This document shows positions 29,413-39,984 of a DNA stretch of 64,000 bases, one piece after another. The position numbers and the translations under genes were made by a program. The notes beneath the pieces were generated by a model, which ran no database searches, was not told the DNA's origin, and saw only the letters and a list, made by a program, of their open reading frames with translations. Positions within the stretch are counted from its first letter, which is position 1, and each line of letters starts with the position of its first letter. Origin of the DNA: Pseudocercospora fijiensis CIRAD86 (taxonomy: Eukaryota > Ascomycota > Dothideomycetes > Mycosphaerellales > Mycosphaerellaceae); NCBI RefSeq assembly GCF_000340215.1, contig NW_006921537.1:1391011-1455010 (forward strand), written 5' to 3'.

Positions 29413-29867
29413 GCGTCGAGCTTGGAGCGCGGGTGATGAGGATGGGTGGCATGAACGAACAGTCTTGAATGTTGAGCTTGGGAACTCACAGCACGACAAC
29501 GACAACGACAACAACAACATCGAACGAAAGACGGCATCACGCATTTTGGCTTTGGCTTCCCTCTCCTCCTCCTCCGATTCGACCTTGTAATTCAAGATCT
29601 CTCTAATGCACATTTGTCCCAAGAAGGAAGAAGAAGCGCAGAAGAATCTAACGAACAGCTGGGATACGGCGGCAGTGACTTAGGATCTTTTTTTTATCGA
29701 CGACAACATCCTCCTACTTTGTCTATCTACTACCATTTTTCCTTTCGATATATTGTTGCTAGGTGTTTTTTTCGAAACGACTATCGGCGTCGAGGTGTAG
29801 CTTTGTAGATAACCATCCCCGACCATGGCCATACCCCCGACACCTACACTGCTAGCCATGGTTGAGA

Positions 29868-29890
29868 GAAGAAGAAGAAGAAGAAGAAGA
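29868..29890. repeat. (GAA)n microsatellite
   Basis: Seven or more gaa units in a row. Confidence 0.8.
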
Positions 29891-30530
29891 TTGTATCTAA
29901 TACGCGCCGCTAGAAGATCGAGTTTCACCAAGCAACAACCCCCTTCGCTTCTTCATTTGTGCTGCTGCTACTGAATGCCCTTCCTGTCTATATGTTCATC
30001 ATCCGTCGTCTACGCAATCGACGAATGTTGGACGTCGGCGGGCATGCTGCATGCATTGCATCACAACCAACCACAACACGACCGGACGAGGCTAATCATG
30101 ATCTGCGACGCAAATGCACTCCACAACAAACACCGGTCGTCGACTTGCTTGTCAATCGTTTGTTTCACTGACGCAAGGAACTCTTGGTCCGTGTGCTCGT
30201 GCATTGGCGTCCCGGCCGTTCGACGAGACGACACAAATGCAGGGACACTGATTGAACGTGTAAGTCTCCCCCTCTTATTATTGTGACACTACCTCACATG
30301 CGCAACGTTTTCCGAACCTGCATAAATTAACTACTGTATGTCTGCATACATCACACTCTATCTACTAGTAGACCATTTGCTCAATACCAATCCACCACCT
30401 CACCCTGCCCTAAAGATTAATTGAATTCAGGCATATGAAGCGACTACACGGCCATGCAGCCACGCGGCCTCATCATGCAAGCAGCAAAGTGTTTCAAGTT
30501 TTACAATTTCGTTTCAATAAACTTGATCCC

Positions 30531-30548
30531 TAATAATAATAATAATAA
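30531..30548. repeat. (TAA)6 microsatellite
   Basis: Six taa units in a row. Confidence 0.8.
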
Positions 30549-30697
30549 CGATGAGATGAGAGAGTGAATGCTAGCCGGCCAGCCCAGTTACGTATCAGGG
30601 ATTTGCCAAGTTTCGAGAATTTCTGGGGTTCGCTTCATCAAAGCTTATACTGGCATTGTGGAAGGGTTGATAATAAGAGGAAGGGGGTAGTTTTTTT

Positions 30698-30716
30698 GAT
30701 GATGATGATGATGATG
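30698..30716. repeat. (GAT)6 microsatellite
   Basis: Six gat units, directly after a run of seven T. Confidence 0.8.
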
Positions 30717-31934
30717 TAGTTACGCGTTCGATGTCGAGCGAATGAAGAAGGAACTTAGAAGGGATTTTATTATTATAGCGAGTTAGTTTTACTCCTTCAG
30801 GTGCTGTATATGTGAGATACAATGAATTATATTTTGAGGCTCTTCGGAGTGTAGAGGTAACTTAGCTGAATCGCTCTTCTACAGCAATATGAGAAGTGTC
30901 TTCCGAAGTCACATGTTGCAGGATACAGTCTTGGTGGTCTTCACATGCTCGGCTGAGAGCGAGCTACTTATGATCCTGACTATGCTCATCTCTGGGAATT
31001 GACGCTGCACATTCATTTGCCGCCCAGTCCAGCCCATTCGCAAGAGCAAGAATATGGAGGCCATACAGGATCTTCCCTCAGCATGGCAACCTTGGCCTGG
31101 GACGGCAGGCGGCTGGAAGTGGAAGAACGGTCGTGACACGGATCGTGGCAATATGCTACCGATCGTGCGCATTGCTACGCTGCATATGCCGAATTGAATA
31201 TCATGTCCGTTACGGCAGTGCAAAGCTGCGGAAATACAGTCAAGACAATCAGCGCACTCGGATATTTGCACCTCATCGCCAATATCGGGGACATCTGCCT
31301 CGAGAGATCATCGCATGCATGCTTCCCGGGAACCAGCCGCGCGACGAGTCTGCAGGAGCCCGCGCCCAACAGCGACCGGCTTGAATAATATGCCACGTGC
31401 AGAACAATGTTGACTCTATCGATGTCGGGCTCGATTGCGGAGAACCATTCTCAGACACCCAATGCCATGTGTGGTATGGATGCTGACCTGCTTTTCGCTT
31501 TGACCCGAGTCACGAAGATCCATGGCAACACTACGCTTCGACCACAGGATTGAGAAGATGGAGCAGCGAAGTACAAGGAACAGCGTAGTAGCATGCGCGC
31601 CGACTGCTTGTACCCGGTTAAGGACAACATCATGTGCCTTACTACGACTACTTCGGTCAAGCATGGAAAGCAGGCTCAGCAGGATCAATGCTGCATCCAA
31701 CTCAACGCTATGGGACGCTGACGCACTTATCGTCAAAGTCAATTATTAAGCTTTGCGTAGGTGTAGGAGCGCCGCAGAAGCTGTCGTACGGTACAGCCTC
31801 AAATTCCTACGATGTGACCGAGCAAAAGCAAGCTAAGCGCCACCTGTTGATGCTTGACTAAAGCTTGCTGTTCTGGAGGGCCCTATTTCTTTCTATTTTG
31901 TGCAGTTCGTTGTATCACAGTTATACGATGCAAA

Positions 31935-33629
31935 ATGGAGCCTTTCGACAATCCAAATCCGTTCGCCAGCGATGGCGCCAGAGATAATAATGGACCTGGA
32001 GCCGCTGTCACTGAGAATCACAACACTGGCGACAACGAGTTGCTTTCGCCTGTCTCACCGACAGTCTGTCGGACACAGAGTCAGAACCCACAAACTTTAA
32101 ATGGCGATGAATTGCTACACCCACCATCACCAACAGAACACCGCCCGTCCAGCGAGGCATCGAAGCCACGCAGTCTGTCGAAGCAAAGGACCAAAAGCGA
32201 CCACGGCGAGGACAATATGGAGAAGCACCATACCATGGACAAGCTCAAGTCTGCCGCAGAGGACGTCCAAGCAGGTGTTCTTGACAAAGTCAGGACTGTC
32301 CGACACAAGCTTCATATGGACAGCATGCATGCCTACGGAGTCATCCGATTCTTAAACCCCACGAACATCCGCATGCGTGTGAGATATCAGAGCGACTCTG
32401 ATGAGAATGCCAGTAGAGCCGAGGAGCGAGAGCTCATCTGGCGGGCTCGAGACAATCGCAAGGGCAGGAACTCGATAGCAGTGCCGAGACTGGACCTAGA
32501 CTCAGACGATGGCGACAATTCATTCTTGCCACTGCAGTTTACTCCTCGAATGTCGTCAAACCTCAAGCACATTCGGACCAATCTGTGGACCATGATCTCG
32601 ACCTTCCCTTATTGGGACATGGCGTTTTGGAGCGGTTGGTCGTATACCATCGGTTCTGCCTTGTTTATCTGTGATGGCGTCCTCGCGTGGTATCCGGTAG
32701 CACACGGCGAAGACTCCATGTCCGAGACTGCGAAAAAATATGCTGGCCCACTCAGTTTCTTTTTCGGTGCAATCTTCTATCAAATCGGTGCCGTAGCAGC
32801 GTATCTTGAGGCTGTTAATGATGGCAGTTTTCATGGATCCGCTATGCGAAGGCTTCTGCATGGCCATGATGACGACAACAAGAAGCTTCTGGACGAGAAA
32901 ATCCACAACTTCTTCAGCCATCTAAATCCTGCTCATCGGCATCGTGAGGAGACCTATGCTGCCATTGTTGATCCTGAAGCGGGCTGGAAGACCAAAGAAG
33001 CTCGTCATCTTCGCCCCGGTTCAATCTATCCAGATGGCACATCTCCCGCGCCTAGAAGAGGTGCAGTAGACATGGGCCGCGAGGAAGGCGACACGAGCAT
33101 TTACATGTCTTGGAGATGGTGGCCAACTTGGCACGCTCTCAGGACCCATCATGTCTACGAAATTGGCTACCTGGCTTGTGCCATCCAACTCTTCGGCGTG
33201 ACTCTATATGGCGTGACTGCGATTGTTGTTCTTCCTGGCATCCTCGACAGCCTCGAGTGGTGGCAAGAATTAGGAGCCTACTGGTATCCTCAAGTCATAG
33301 CAGCCGCATGTTTCCTGATCGCCAGTCTCATGTTCATGTTAGAGACCCAAGAGAAGTGGTATAAACCAGAGCCAAAAGTCTTAGGATGGTGGGTCGGTGC
33401 CTGGGCAACGGTTGGTAGTGTTGGCTTCGAGCTGATCGCCATATTCGGAATTCTAGCACATACTCGCGGCTGGGCCGAATACCAGAGTGATCTCTCCACC
33501 ATCTGGGGATCAAGCGCTTATTTCATGTGTAGCGTGCTCCAATGGTACGAAGCCGTCAACAAGAATCCCATTGAGGAACTGTTCAACGAACCCGGCGAGA
33601 TGAAGAGCTCCCAAGTCCACCCGATTTGA
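31935..33629 (+). CDS. fungal integral membrane protein, about six spans
   Basis: A single exon of 564 residues from ATG 31935 (MEPFDNPNPF). The frame is open to 31854, but that leader is Cys rich and unlike the rest. The first 230 residues are hydrophilic, with Ser/Pro-rich and charged segments. Membrane spans follow at roughly: WSYTIGSALFICDGVLAW, LSFFFGAIFYQIGAVAAYL, LACAIQLFGVTLYGVTAIV, QVIAAACFLIASLMFML, WATVGSVGFELIAIFGIL and SSAYFMCSVLQWYEAV. A cytosolic loop of about 120 residues separates spans 2 and 3. The WSGWSYTIGS and C-terminal SAYFMCSVLQWYEA pattern is seen in a conserved, uncharacterised Pezizomycotina family usually called integral membrane protein. No transport or catalytic motif is visible. 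Confidence 0.75.
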   Translation: MEPFDNPNPFASDGARDNNGPGAAVTENHNTGDNELLSPVSPTVCRTQSQNPQTLNGDELLHPPSPTEHRPSSEASKPRSLSKQRTKSDHGEDNMEKHHTMDKLKSAAEDVQAGVLDKVRTVRHKLHMDSMHAYGVIRFLNPTNIRMRVRYQSDSDENASRAEERELIWRARDNRKGRNSIAVPRLDLDSDDGDNSFLPLQFTPRMSSNLKHIRTNLWTMISTFPYWDMAFWSGWSYTIGSALFICDGVLAWYPVAHGEDSMSETAKKYAGPLSFFFGAIFYQIGAVAAYLEAVNDGSFHGSAMRRLLHGHDDDNKKLLDEKIHNFFSHLNPAHRHREETYAAIVDPEAGWKTKEARHLRPGSIYPDGTSPAPRRGAVDMGREEGDTSIYMSWRWWPTWHALRTHHVYEIGYLACAIQLFGVTLYGVTAIVVLPGILDSLEWWQELGAYWYPQVIAAACFLIASLMFMLETQEKWYKPEPKVLGWWVGAWATVGSVGFELIAIFGILAHTRGWAEYQSDLSTIWGSSAYFMCSVLQWYEAVNKNPIEELFNEPGEMKSSQVHPI

Positions 33630-34199
33630 TCTGGAGCCTGTTCCTTGCACGTGAAGCGACCGGATCATCATGGCGGACGGCGGACCCACGCAATAATATG
33701 ATGTTGGTATCTATCTTAAGCGTCTCCTGAAAGATCTGACTATCGACCTGATAATAACGATCTTGTTGTTTCCAATTTGCGGATGCAGGGTTGCGCTGCC
33801 AGCCCGTTTGAGCAGGGAGTGCTGAATCAGCCCACACCTCCCAGATCGAAGCATTTTATGGCCGTGTTTATCTGCTACAAGCCTTGTGCCTGAATCGTTT
33901 CTTGATTTCGGCACTCATGATTCGTCTGACCGAGCGTAAGCATCAATGATACCAGCAACCTCGTGGATCGCAAGGAATGGGCGGGGATGTATGAGGCCTG
34001 GGGTACAAGTCTGGAGATTCCTAGCTGTACCGAACAAGTAATGGGTGGCATTTTCGCAAACAAGATGGAACGACTGTCAACACTTCACTTGACTTGCATG
34101 TCACACTCATCCAGATGAGCACCACTGTCGTCGAGATGGTCACAGCAGAACTTCCTGCTCACGGCCTTCCGCCAACCATAAGCAGACCCTCCTGCGCGA
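33630..34199. other. intergenic
   Basis: About 570 bases between the membrane protein and the carotenoid oxygenase remnant. Nothing recognised. Confidence 0.35.
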
Positions 34200-35060
34200 A
34201 CCAATGGCGACACCGATGACTAGGCAGATGGCCCCAAGTCCAAATGGCCAGTGGCTCTGGACCTCGCTGGAGGAGCTACACCATGCCGAATCGAAGGCGA
34301 AGTCGCCGACCTTGTCGTTCATGGCGAAATATCCAAGGAGATTGAAGATAACTTTGACCGCGTTATATGCGATCCATGTGTGGCTCCAGATCCGAACAAT
34401 GTACCCATTGCTGGAGACGGGAATGTGTCAGTCTTTCAGTTTCACAATGGGAGGGTTGATATGAAGACAAAGAATATGTTGAGACCGAGCGATTCAAGTT
34501 GCAGAGAAAGGCGAACAATGCCACTTTTTCGTCCTTTCACGCGTCATTTTTGCGTGAGGTGAGTATTGTCGAGGTACCGACTTCGTTCAGCACTGACAGT
34601 ATGCAGAGCGGCAGTCGATAGCACGGCGAATATCAAGCTTGTATACTGGGCGGGTCTCCTGCTTGCTATGAAAGAAGTTGCTTCTCGGAACAAGATGCTA
34701 CGATCCCTTCAAGAGCCAGATCACATCGAAGATTTTCACAGCACATCTAAAATACGATCCGATAACGGACGAGCTTGTAGTCTTTGGCTACGAAGCAAAG
34801 ACACATCGATCGTAATGGAAATTGCGAGAATGGGCTCTGGAGCAACCCAGGGTTCCTACACGGCATGGCCATGACGCCAAATTCGATCACCCTGTTCGTC
34901 TGGCCCTTCGAAGCCAACGTCGCTCGAATGAAGAAAGGCGAAAACCACTGAGCCTAGGACTACACGTGAGGCGCAACATTCATATTCATTCCCCAAGACG
35001 CTACAAATCCCAACGCAGGCTGGAAACCAAACGAAGTCCGCTCATGCCCATCTCCAGACT
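34200..35060 (+). pseudogene. decayed carotenoid / lignostilbene oxygenase
   Basis: Collinear pieces of one protein lie in changing frames. Piece 1 is PCRIEGEVADLVVHGEIS to GDGNVSVFQFHNGRVDM (34270-34460). Piece 2, shifted, is YVETERFKLQRKANNATF (34475-34530). A block with STANIKLVYWAGLLLAMKE spans 34620-34680. Another frame has IFTAHLKYDPITDELVVFGY (34730-34795), then FLHGMAMTPNSITLFVWPFE with ARMKKGENH (34855-34950), three stops within about 10 codons, GATFIFIPQDA and AGWKPNEVRS (to about 35045). The order and spacing are those of the RPE65 / lignostilbene dioxygenase beta-propeller, including the FLHG-type iron-ligand His. Nothing clear follows, so the C-terminal third is also lost. It has at least three frameshifts and several stops, so it is dead. 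A parent enzyme would have cleaved a double bond of a carotenoid or stilbene. Confidence 0.75.
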
Positions 35061-35906
35061 CCCAAAGCAGATTTCGTACGCAAGAAGTTCGATCCCACCA
35101 AAAAACCCCAATCGCAGCAAAATTGAAGATTTTAAAAAAAAGTTAGTCATCTTGGACTAGTTTCCGAGACTCGGTAAAAGATTCATGACTTTGAAATATG
35201 ATCTTTTTTTTCTTCCCTTCCTTTCTTTTTGCATGATTGTTTTCGTGCTACAAAGTTCGGATGGTGCGAAGAATATGTATCAGGGTTTGAATGGTTTTGG
35301 CGCAATGTTCGAATAAAACGGGAAAGAGGGCACCTACATAGGAGTGAAGATGCTCCCGAAGGAGATGGGTAGGTTATGGCTCTTATTGAAAGAGATGTAG
35401 CGAATCCTTACGACGTCGTTGAGAAGCCTGTTGCTGTGGTATAACTGCGTCTGCCTGCATATGATAGTAACTGAGACATTGTCCTTGCGAAGGATTTAGT
35501 TGGATATTATCCGAATATCCACAACCGATTCCTGATTTCCAATGTTAGTAGCGGTACGGGAGTTCTAGAACCGACATACATAGTACTCAACAAGAGAAGA
35601 AGGCCAGGATGATTTCGGTGCTACGAGGTTGCCATGTTGCATGATCACCGTCAATCTCGATACCTTGTGCATTGTCGCGTGTGAAGTTTATTTCCAAAGG
35701 ATATAGACGTGATCCCCACAGATCTCCCGTCTCCACAAATCCATCGTTTCTTTCCTTGTCGTCCCTCCCCAGCCTCGAGACTCGTCTTCTCCTGAATTCT
35801 TTCTCGGACGGGATTAAATTCGAAAAAATGTTCGGCAATTGAGATCGGCAGAAAAAGAAAGGGCCGGGCCGGCAGAGCCTGGAAGAGAACAGACACAACA
35901 GACAGG
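35061..35906. other. intergenic
   Basis: About 850 bases, A/T rich at the start (35100-35260, with A and T runs). The last part is the leader of the zinc-finger regulator. No gene seen. Confidence 0.4.
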
Positions 35907-37857
35907 ATGCTGCAGCGAGATCGAATGACTTATTACTCGAGAGGTAAGTTACCAGTAGTCAGCCTGATGAATGCGGCTATACGGTGCGTTCACTAACTCC
36001 TTCGTTTCTCATAGAATTTTCACGCGAGTGTCACATATGTCAATTTTGTAAAAGCATCTATTCCAGACGCGATGCTCTCCAACGACACACCATCATCTGT
36101 TCCAAACGAGGCTCCAATCCGCTTCCAGATTTCCGCAGGGCTCGGGGTCGAGACCGACATGCTTGCAGCTCTTGTGCTACGAAGAAAATGTCATGCGACG
36201 GAGCATCCCCGTGCGGGACGTGTGTTTCACGAGGACTGTGTTGTTTGAGGGCAGGTTCTGATACTAGCTCGACGACTACATCTCCGCCTACAACTGCGGA
36301 AGTCACAGATGAAGCTGGAGAAGATCACGCCGACAAAGCTTGCTCCGTGGCGTTCTTGCTTCGTGATAGAGAGGAGGAGCTTTTCCCGCCTGGCTTCAAT
36401 TTTTCTAGATGTACGCCCAGGTCATCTACGGCATCGAGAGGGCAGGTCGAAGTCTACGTGCCGTCCAAGGGGTGCGGGAATACGAACATGGGTCTCGATT
36501 TCGAGTTCCTGGAGAGTCTCCTCAATCCGTCATTCTCCGGCGCGGATGCATGGCCTGGAGGAGATGCGTCACCCTTGGAGACTGGGCTCGATGCTCCTCA
36601 GATCCCAAACGGTGATGATGACGACGATATCTATGGCGTTTCCGATAATGAAGACAAGCTGGATGTCATCATCAAGAGCATCCTTTGCGTGCCCAGTGTC
36701 ACCAGAATGGGTGAAGCAGAGCAGGAGTCGGTGACGGCGCAGCTGAAGCATCTTTTCGCACCCACTTCCACGGCGAAGTTTCTTCGATATTACTTCGATT
36801 GCTGGCACCCAAACTGTCGATATGTGCATAAGCCTTCGTTCAGAGTGGATGATACGAATGAGCCTTTGTTGGCGAGTATGGCTCTGCTCGGGGCCATGTA
36901 CTCCCCTGACGAGGATGAGAGGACGATGGCGAGCGAGATCATGTACCATGCGGAGAAGTATGTCTTCTTCCATGAGCCCTTGTTTGGAGAGCAAAGTGTC
37001 GGCAAGTGCAGTGCTGCGGCTCAGCATGGAGATTTCCAGACGATCCAAGCAGGACTTTGCATGCTCATCATACAGTTCTGGACTGGCGATGAAGCTGCGA
37101 AACAGAGAGCCATGGCACTTAGATTTGACCAGACCTTCAAGGCTGCGCAAGCGAGTGGCTTATTGGGGGCTAGACAGCAGCTCGACGATCGGCTTTCTGA
37201 ATCATCTTGGTTGAGAAAAGAGTGTATGATTCGGTAAGCGATTCGATACCTACTACATTACGAAGGAATGCTGACGGATGAGCTGCTAGTACTGCGACAT
37301 GGATCATACTTCTGGACTGCGCTTTCCTCTTCTACAAAGGTATACCTTTGCGAGTCCCAAGCTCCGAAATTGAAGGCGACTTTCCTTGCGATGAAGCAAT
37401 ATTCGATGCCTCACATCCCTTTACAGAGCCTGAGTTCAACTTCAGACGAACAGTATCGCCTTGCTCGGCATTTCGAGCGCTGTTTTCGAGCGAGCTATCG
37501 ATGTCATTGACAATGTTGGATACATTCATTCTCGTGCATATGCTGTACCGCTATGCCAATGATCTGCTACAATTAGCTTTGTTTCGTCAAGTGATGACGC
37601 CAGTCGCAGGCATGTTAGCGGAGACGGTGAGAGCGCTCGATACATGGCATGAGCACTGGGAAGCACTGAAGGAGGAGGCCGTCAGGCGGCGAGTATGGGG
37701 AAAGATGGGCTTCTACAGGAATGGCAACCAGTATGAAGCCGCAACAAGGTTACTTCTGTCCGAGACTGCAAGACCGCATCTGACAACGCTGGTCAAGAGT
37801 CATGTGGATCGGCTGGATCTGCTGAAGAGGCTGACGTCGGCGGACTGGCAGGGTTGA
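35907..37857 (+). CDS. transcription factor with C2H2 finger plus Zn2Cys6 cluster
   Basis: Exons 35907-35943, 36015-37233 and 37290-37857 (introns 71 and 56 nt) give 607 residues. The first intron splits the codon before FSRECHICQFCKSIY. The finger C21-x2-C24-x12-H37-x3-C41 is followed by a perfect binuclear cluster with Cys at 63, 66, 73, 79, 82 and 89 (CSSCATKKMSCDGASPCGTC). The middle has FLRYYFDCWHPNCRYVHKPSF and MALLGAMYSPDEDER, the pattern of the fungal-specific regulator domain joined to C2H2 proteins (PF04082-like). Acidic stretches (GDDDDDIYG) may activate. Two DNA-binding modules in one protein are found in a recognised subset of fungal regulators. All exons are open, in contrast to the broken regulator at 8.9 kb. 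The targets are unknown; the carotenoid oxygenase remnant lies just upstream. Confidence 0.84.
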
Positions 37858-38384
37858 GCTGCGTGGCGTGTAATGGAGACGAGAAGCTTTCTTGTGCAAG
37901 AAATCGTGCATCGGCGCACTCGATTATGATAGCATTGCGGCAGTAGCAGTGGTACCGAGACCGAAAGATATGCTTACAATCATGTGTGGAAGCACTGGAA
38001 GGGATGAGGCATTGGCATTGGTATCCTAGACCTTGAGGGCTGGCATGCTTCTTCGGCGCTTTTGAGGTTTGGGGGTCATCCCGGAACCTGTGCGCTGTGC
38101 TGCGGCGACGACATTATTGCCATGCACGAGAGAAGGCAGCGAGCATTGGTGCAGGAGTCTCGAAATCGCACGAGGTGCTCGTAGAATCAGGTTTGGATAA
38201 TGAGGATGGCTTGGATGTAACGAAATGATGCGAGGGTATAATTAGGGTTGGCGCTAGCGCTCTCCGGTAGTCGGTCCACACGATTTCTTGGCACCGATTT
38301 GCAATTTGCTTCGAGACTGCGCTTCAAGACGACTTCTCCTTCCTCACGGTCGAGAACCACACAACCGCCGACAATACAGACAAG
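37858..38384. other. intergenic, eL18 promoter
   Basis: About 530 bases between the regulator and ribosomal protein eL18. The part next to 38384 is C/T and A rich, as in fungal ribosomal protein leaders. No specific motif is called. Confidence 0.4.
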
Positions 38385-39292
38385 ATGGGTGTCGTAAGTG
38401 CGCACGCGTGGAAGAGCACTGGAGCAGGATATGAGACATCGAGAGGCGCGCATTTGGTGCGGCAACGCGGGTGGTCTTGCGAGATTGGAGACACATTCTT
38501 TGGCCTACTCGATATCACCTATGCCGCCCAGCGCTCTCCAGTCGTCTATTGCAAGACATTTCGCTGATATCTCTGTAGGATTTGGACAAGCACCACGTGG
38601 TCTCCGGCCACCGCAAGGTACATATACCTGCTATGAGCATCGAGAATGACTGAGTTCTCTGCGAGTCGAACACATATTGACTTATGTGTTTAGGCGCCAC
38701 ACAGCACCAACCCATACCGAAAGTTGTTGCACAAGCTGTACACTTTCCTCAACCGCCGCACAGAGAGCAAGTTCAATGCTACTGTCTTGAGGAGGTACGT
38801 AAGAGCAGGCGCGCGCACTGGAGGACATGAAGGCCTCTCAAGATATGAGGAGCAGTGCTAATTCACAATAGACTGCGCATGTCGCGCATCAACACCCCAC
38901 CTCTCTCCCTCTCCAAGATTGTCGCTGTCTCTGCCAACAAGCACAGCGCCAAGGCTCACGAGGGCAAGATCCGCGCTGTCGTCGGCACTGTCACCGATGA
39001 CAACCGCCTCCTGGAGGTCCCAAAGCTGAGCATCTGCGCTCTCAAGTTCACCGCTACCGCCCGTGCTCGCATTGAGAAGGCCGGCGGTGAGTGCCTCACC
39101 TTCGATCAGCTCGCTCTCCGTGCCCCGACTGGGTCCAACGTCATCCTTCTCCGCGGTCCAAAGAACGCCCGTGAGGCTGTCAAGCACTTCGGCTTCGGCC
39201 CACACACCGACAAGAAGCCATACGTCGAGAGCAAGGGACGCAAGTTCGAGCGTGCCCGTGGTCGCAGACGATCGCGTGGTTTCAAGGTCTAA
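38385..39292 (+). CDS. RPL18: 60S ribosomal protein eL18
   Basis: Exons 38385-38393, 38579-38617, 38694-38794 and 38872-39292 give 189 residues. The start is [16 protein letters not shown], followed by [35 protein letters not shown] and [16 protein letters not shown], ending in a basic tail ([16 protein letters not shown]). This is the eL18 family of the large ribosomal subunit, and length and order fit. The first exon holds only three codons (MGV) before a 185-nt intron, a common arrangement in fungal ribosomal protein genes. Codon use is strongly biased to C-ending codons, as expected for high expression. All splice junctions agree in phase. Confidence 0.95.
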
Positions 39293-39984
39293 GCGACTCA
39301 CTCATTTCTGGGTGTGGGCTTCTGACGGGATTATGGCATGGTGCAGGCGCATCTTTTATGATCAGCGGTCCAAAAAGGACATGAAAAGATGCATCCGGTG
39401 TTCTATGTGGTTTGGCAAGGGCTGGGAATGCGGCGTTGCACGTCGGCTATGCAGTTCGGGGAATGAAATAGCATCTGACCATCAACTCCCGATGGATCAC
39501 ATCATTTGAGCTCTCGTTCCGTGCCCAATCGTTCCTTCTTGTACTACGAACGTGAACGTGCCGATGACGGGTACCGGGATCTTTCCAGCCCGGATCCGTC
39601 GAAGCCCATGCGAGCAAGTGATTATTATTCTGATTAGTTCGTCCGGCAGCACCGGAAGTAACAGGCACATCCTACATTGTTTGTTCTCGCGATCGTCATA
39701 GAGCAAAGGCAGTCGGGACAATATAATCGCGCATTCCCCGAGAACGGGTGGGTTTTGGGAGGCAGCTGCCCGAACTTTATTGCTGCAATCTGAGCTCAGT
39801 GAGCTGGGCAATTTTTTGACAGACCCTTCCAAGTTCCTGTCCGCCTCACCCTCTGCACAGCTCTGTCTCGCACGTGTCACAAGCTTCCGCCACTACCAGG
39901 AGCATGCATTGAATGCAATCGCGCTTTCACGAGGAATTCATTAGCAGCACAGAGACCTGCACTACAGCGAAAGAAGCGGGCAGA
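39293..39984. other. intergenic, ADE2 promoter
   Basis: About 690 bases. A cacgtg box lies at about 39872-39877, near the ADE2 start; this is the core of bHLH (Pho4/Cbf1-type) sites. Use here is inference. No gene seen. Confidence 0.4.

Larger units (their letters stand above)
29413..31934. other. long intergenic region with microsatellites
   Basis: About 2.5 kb without a convincing gene. The first part should be the 3' UTR of the GPI gene. Open frames up to 120 codons exist on both strands near 30.9-31.7 kb but show no motif. Trinucleotide repeats lie at 29868-29890, 30531-30548 and 30698-30716. The last 0.1 kb is the leader of the membrane protein. Confidence 0.45.

Noticed and set aside
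30909..31742. Several open frames of 60-120 codons on both strands between the GPI gene and the membrane protein gene
   Set aside because: They overlap each other in different frames and none shows a motif, signal peptide or splice continuity.
39497..39880. 127-codon minus-strand frame upstream of ADE2
   Set aside because: No motif, and it covers the expected ADE2 promoter.
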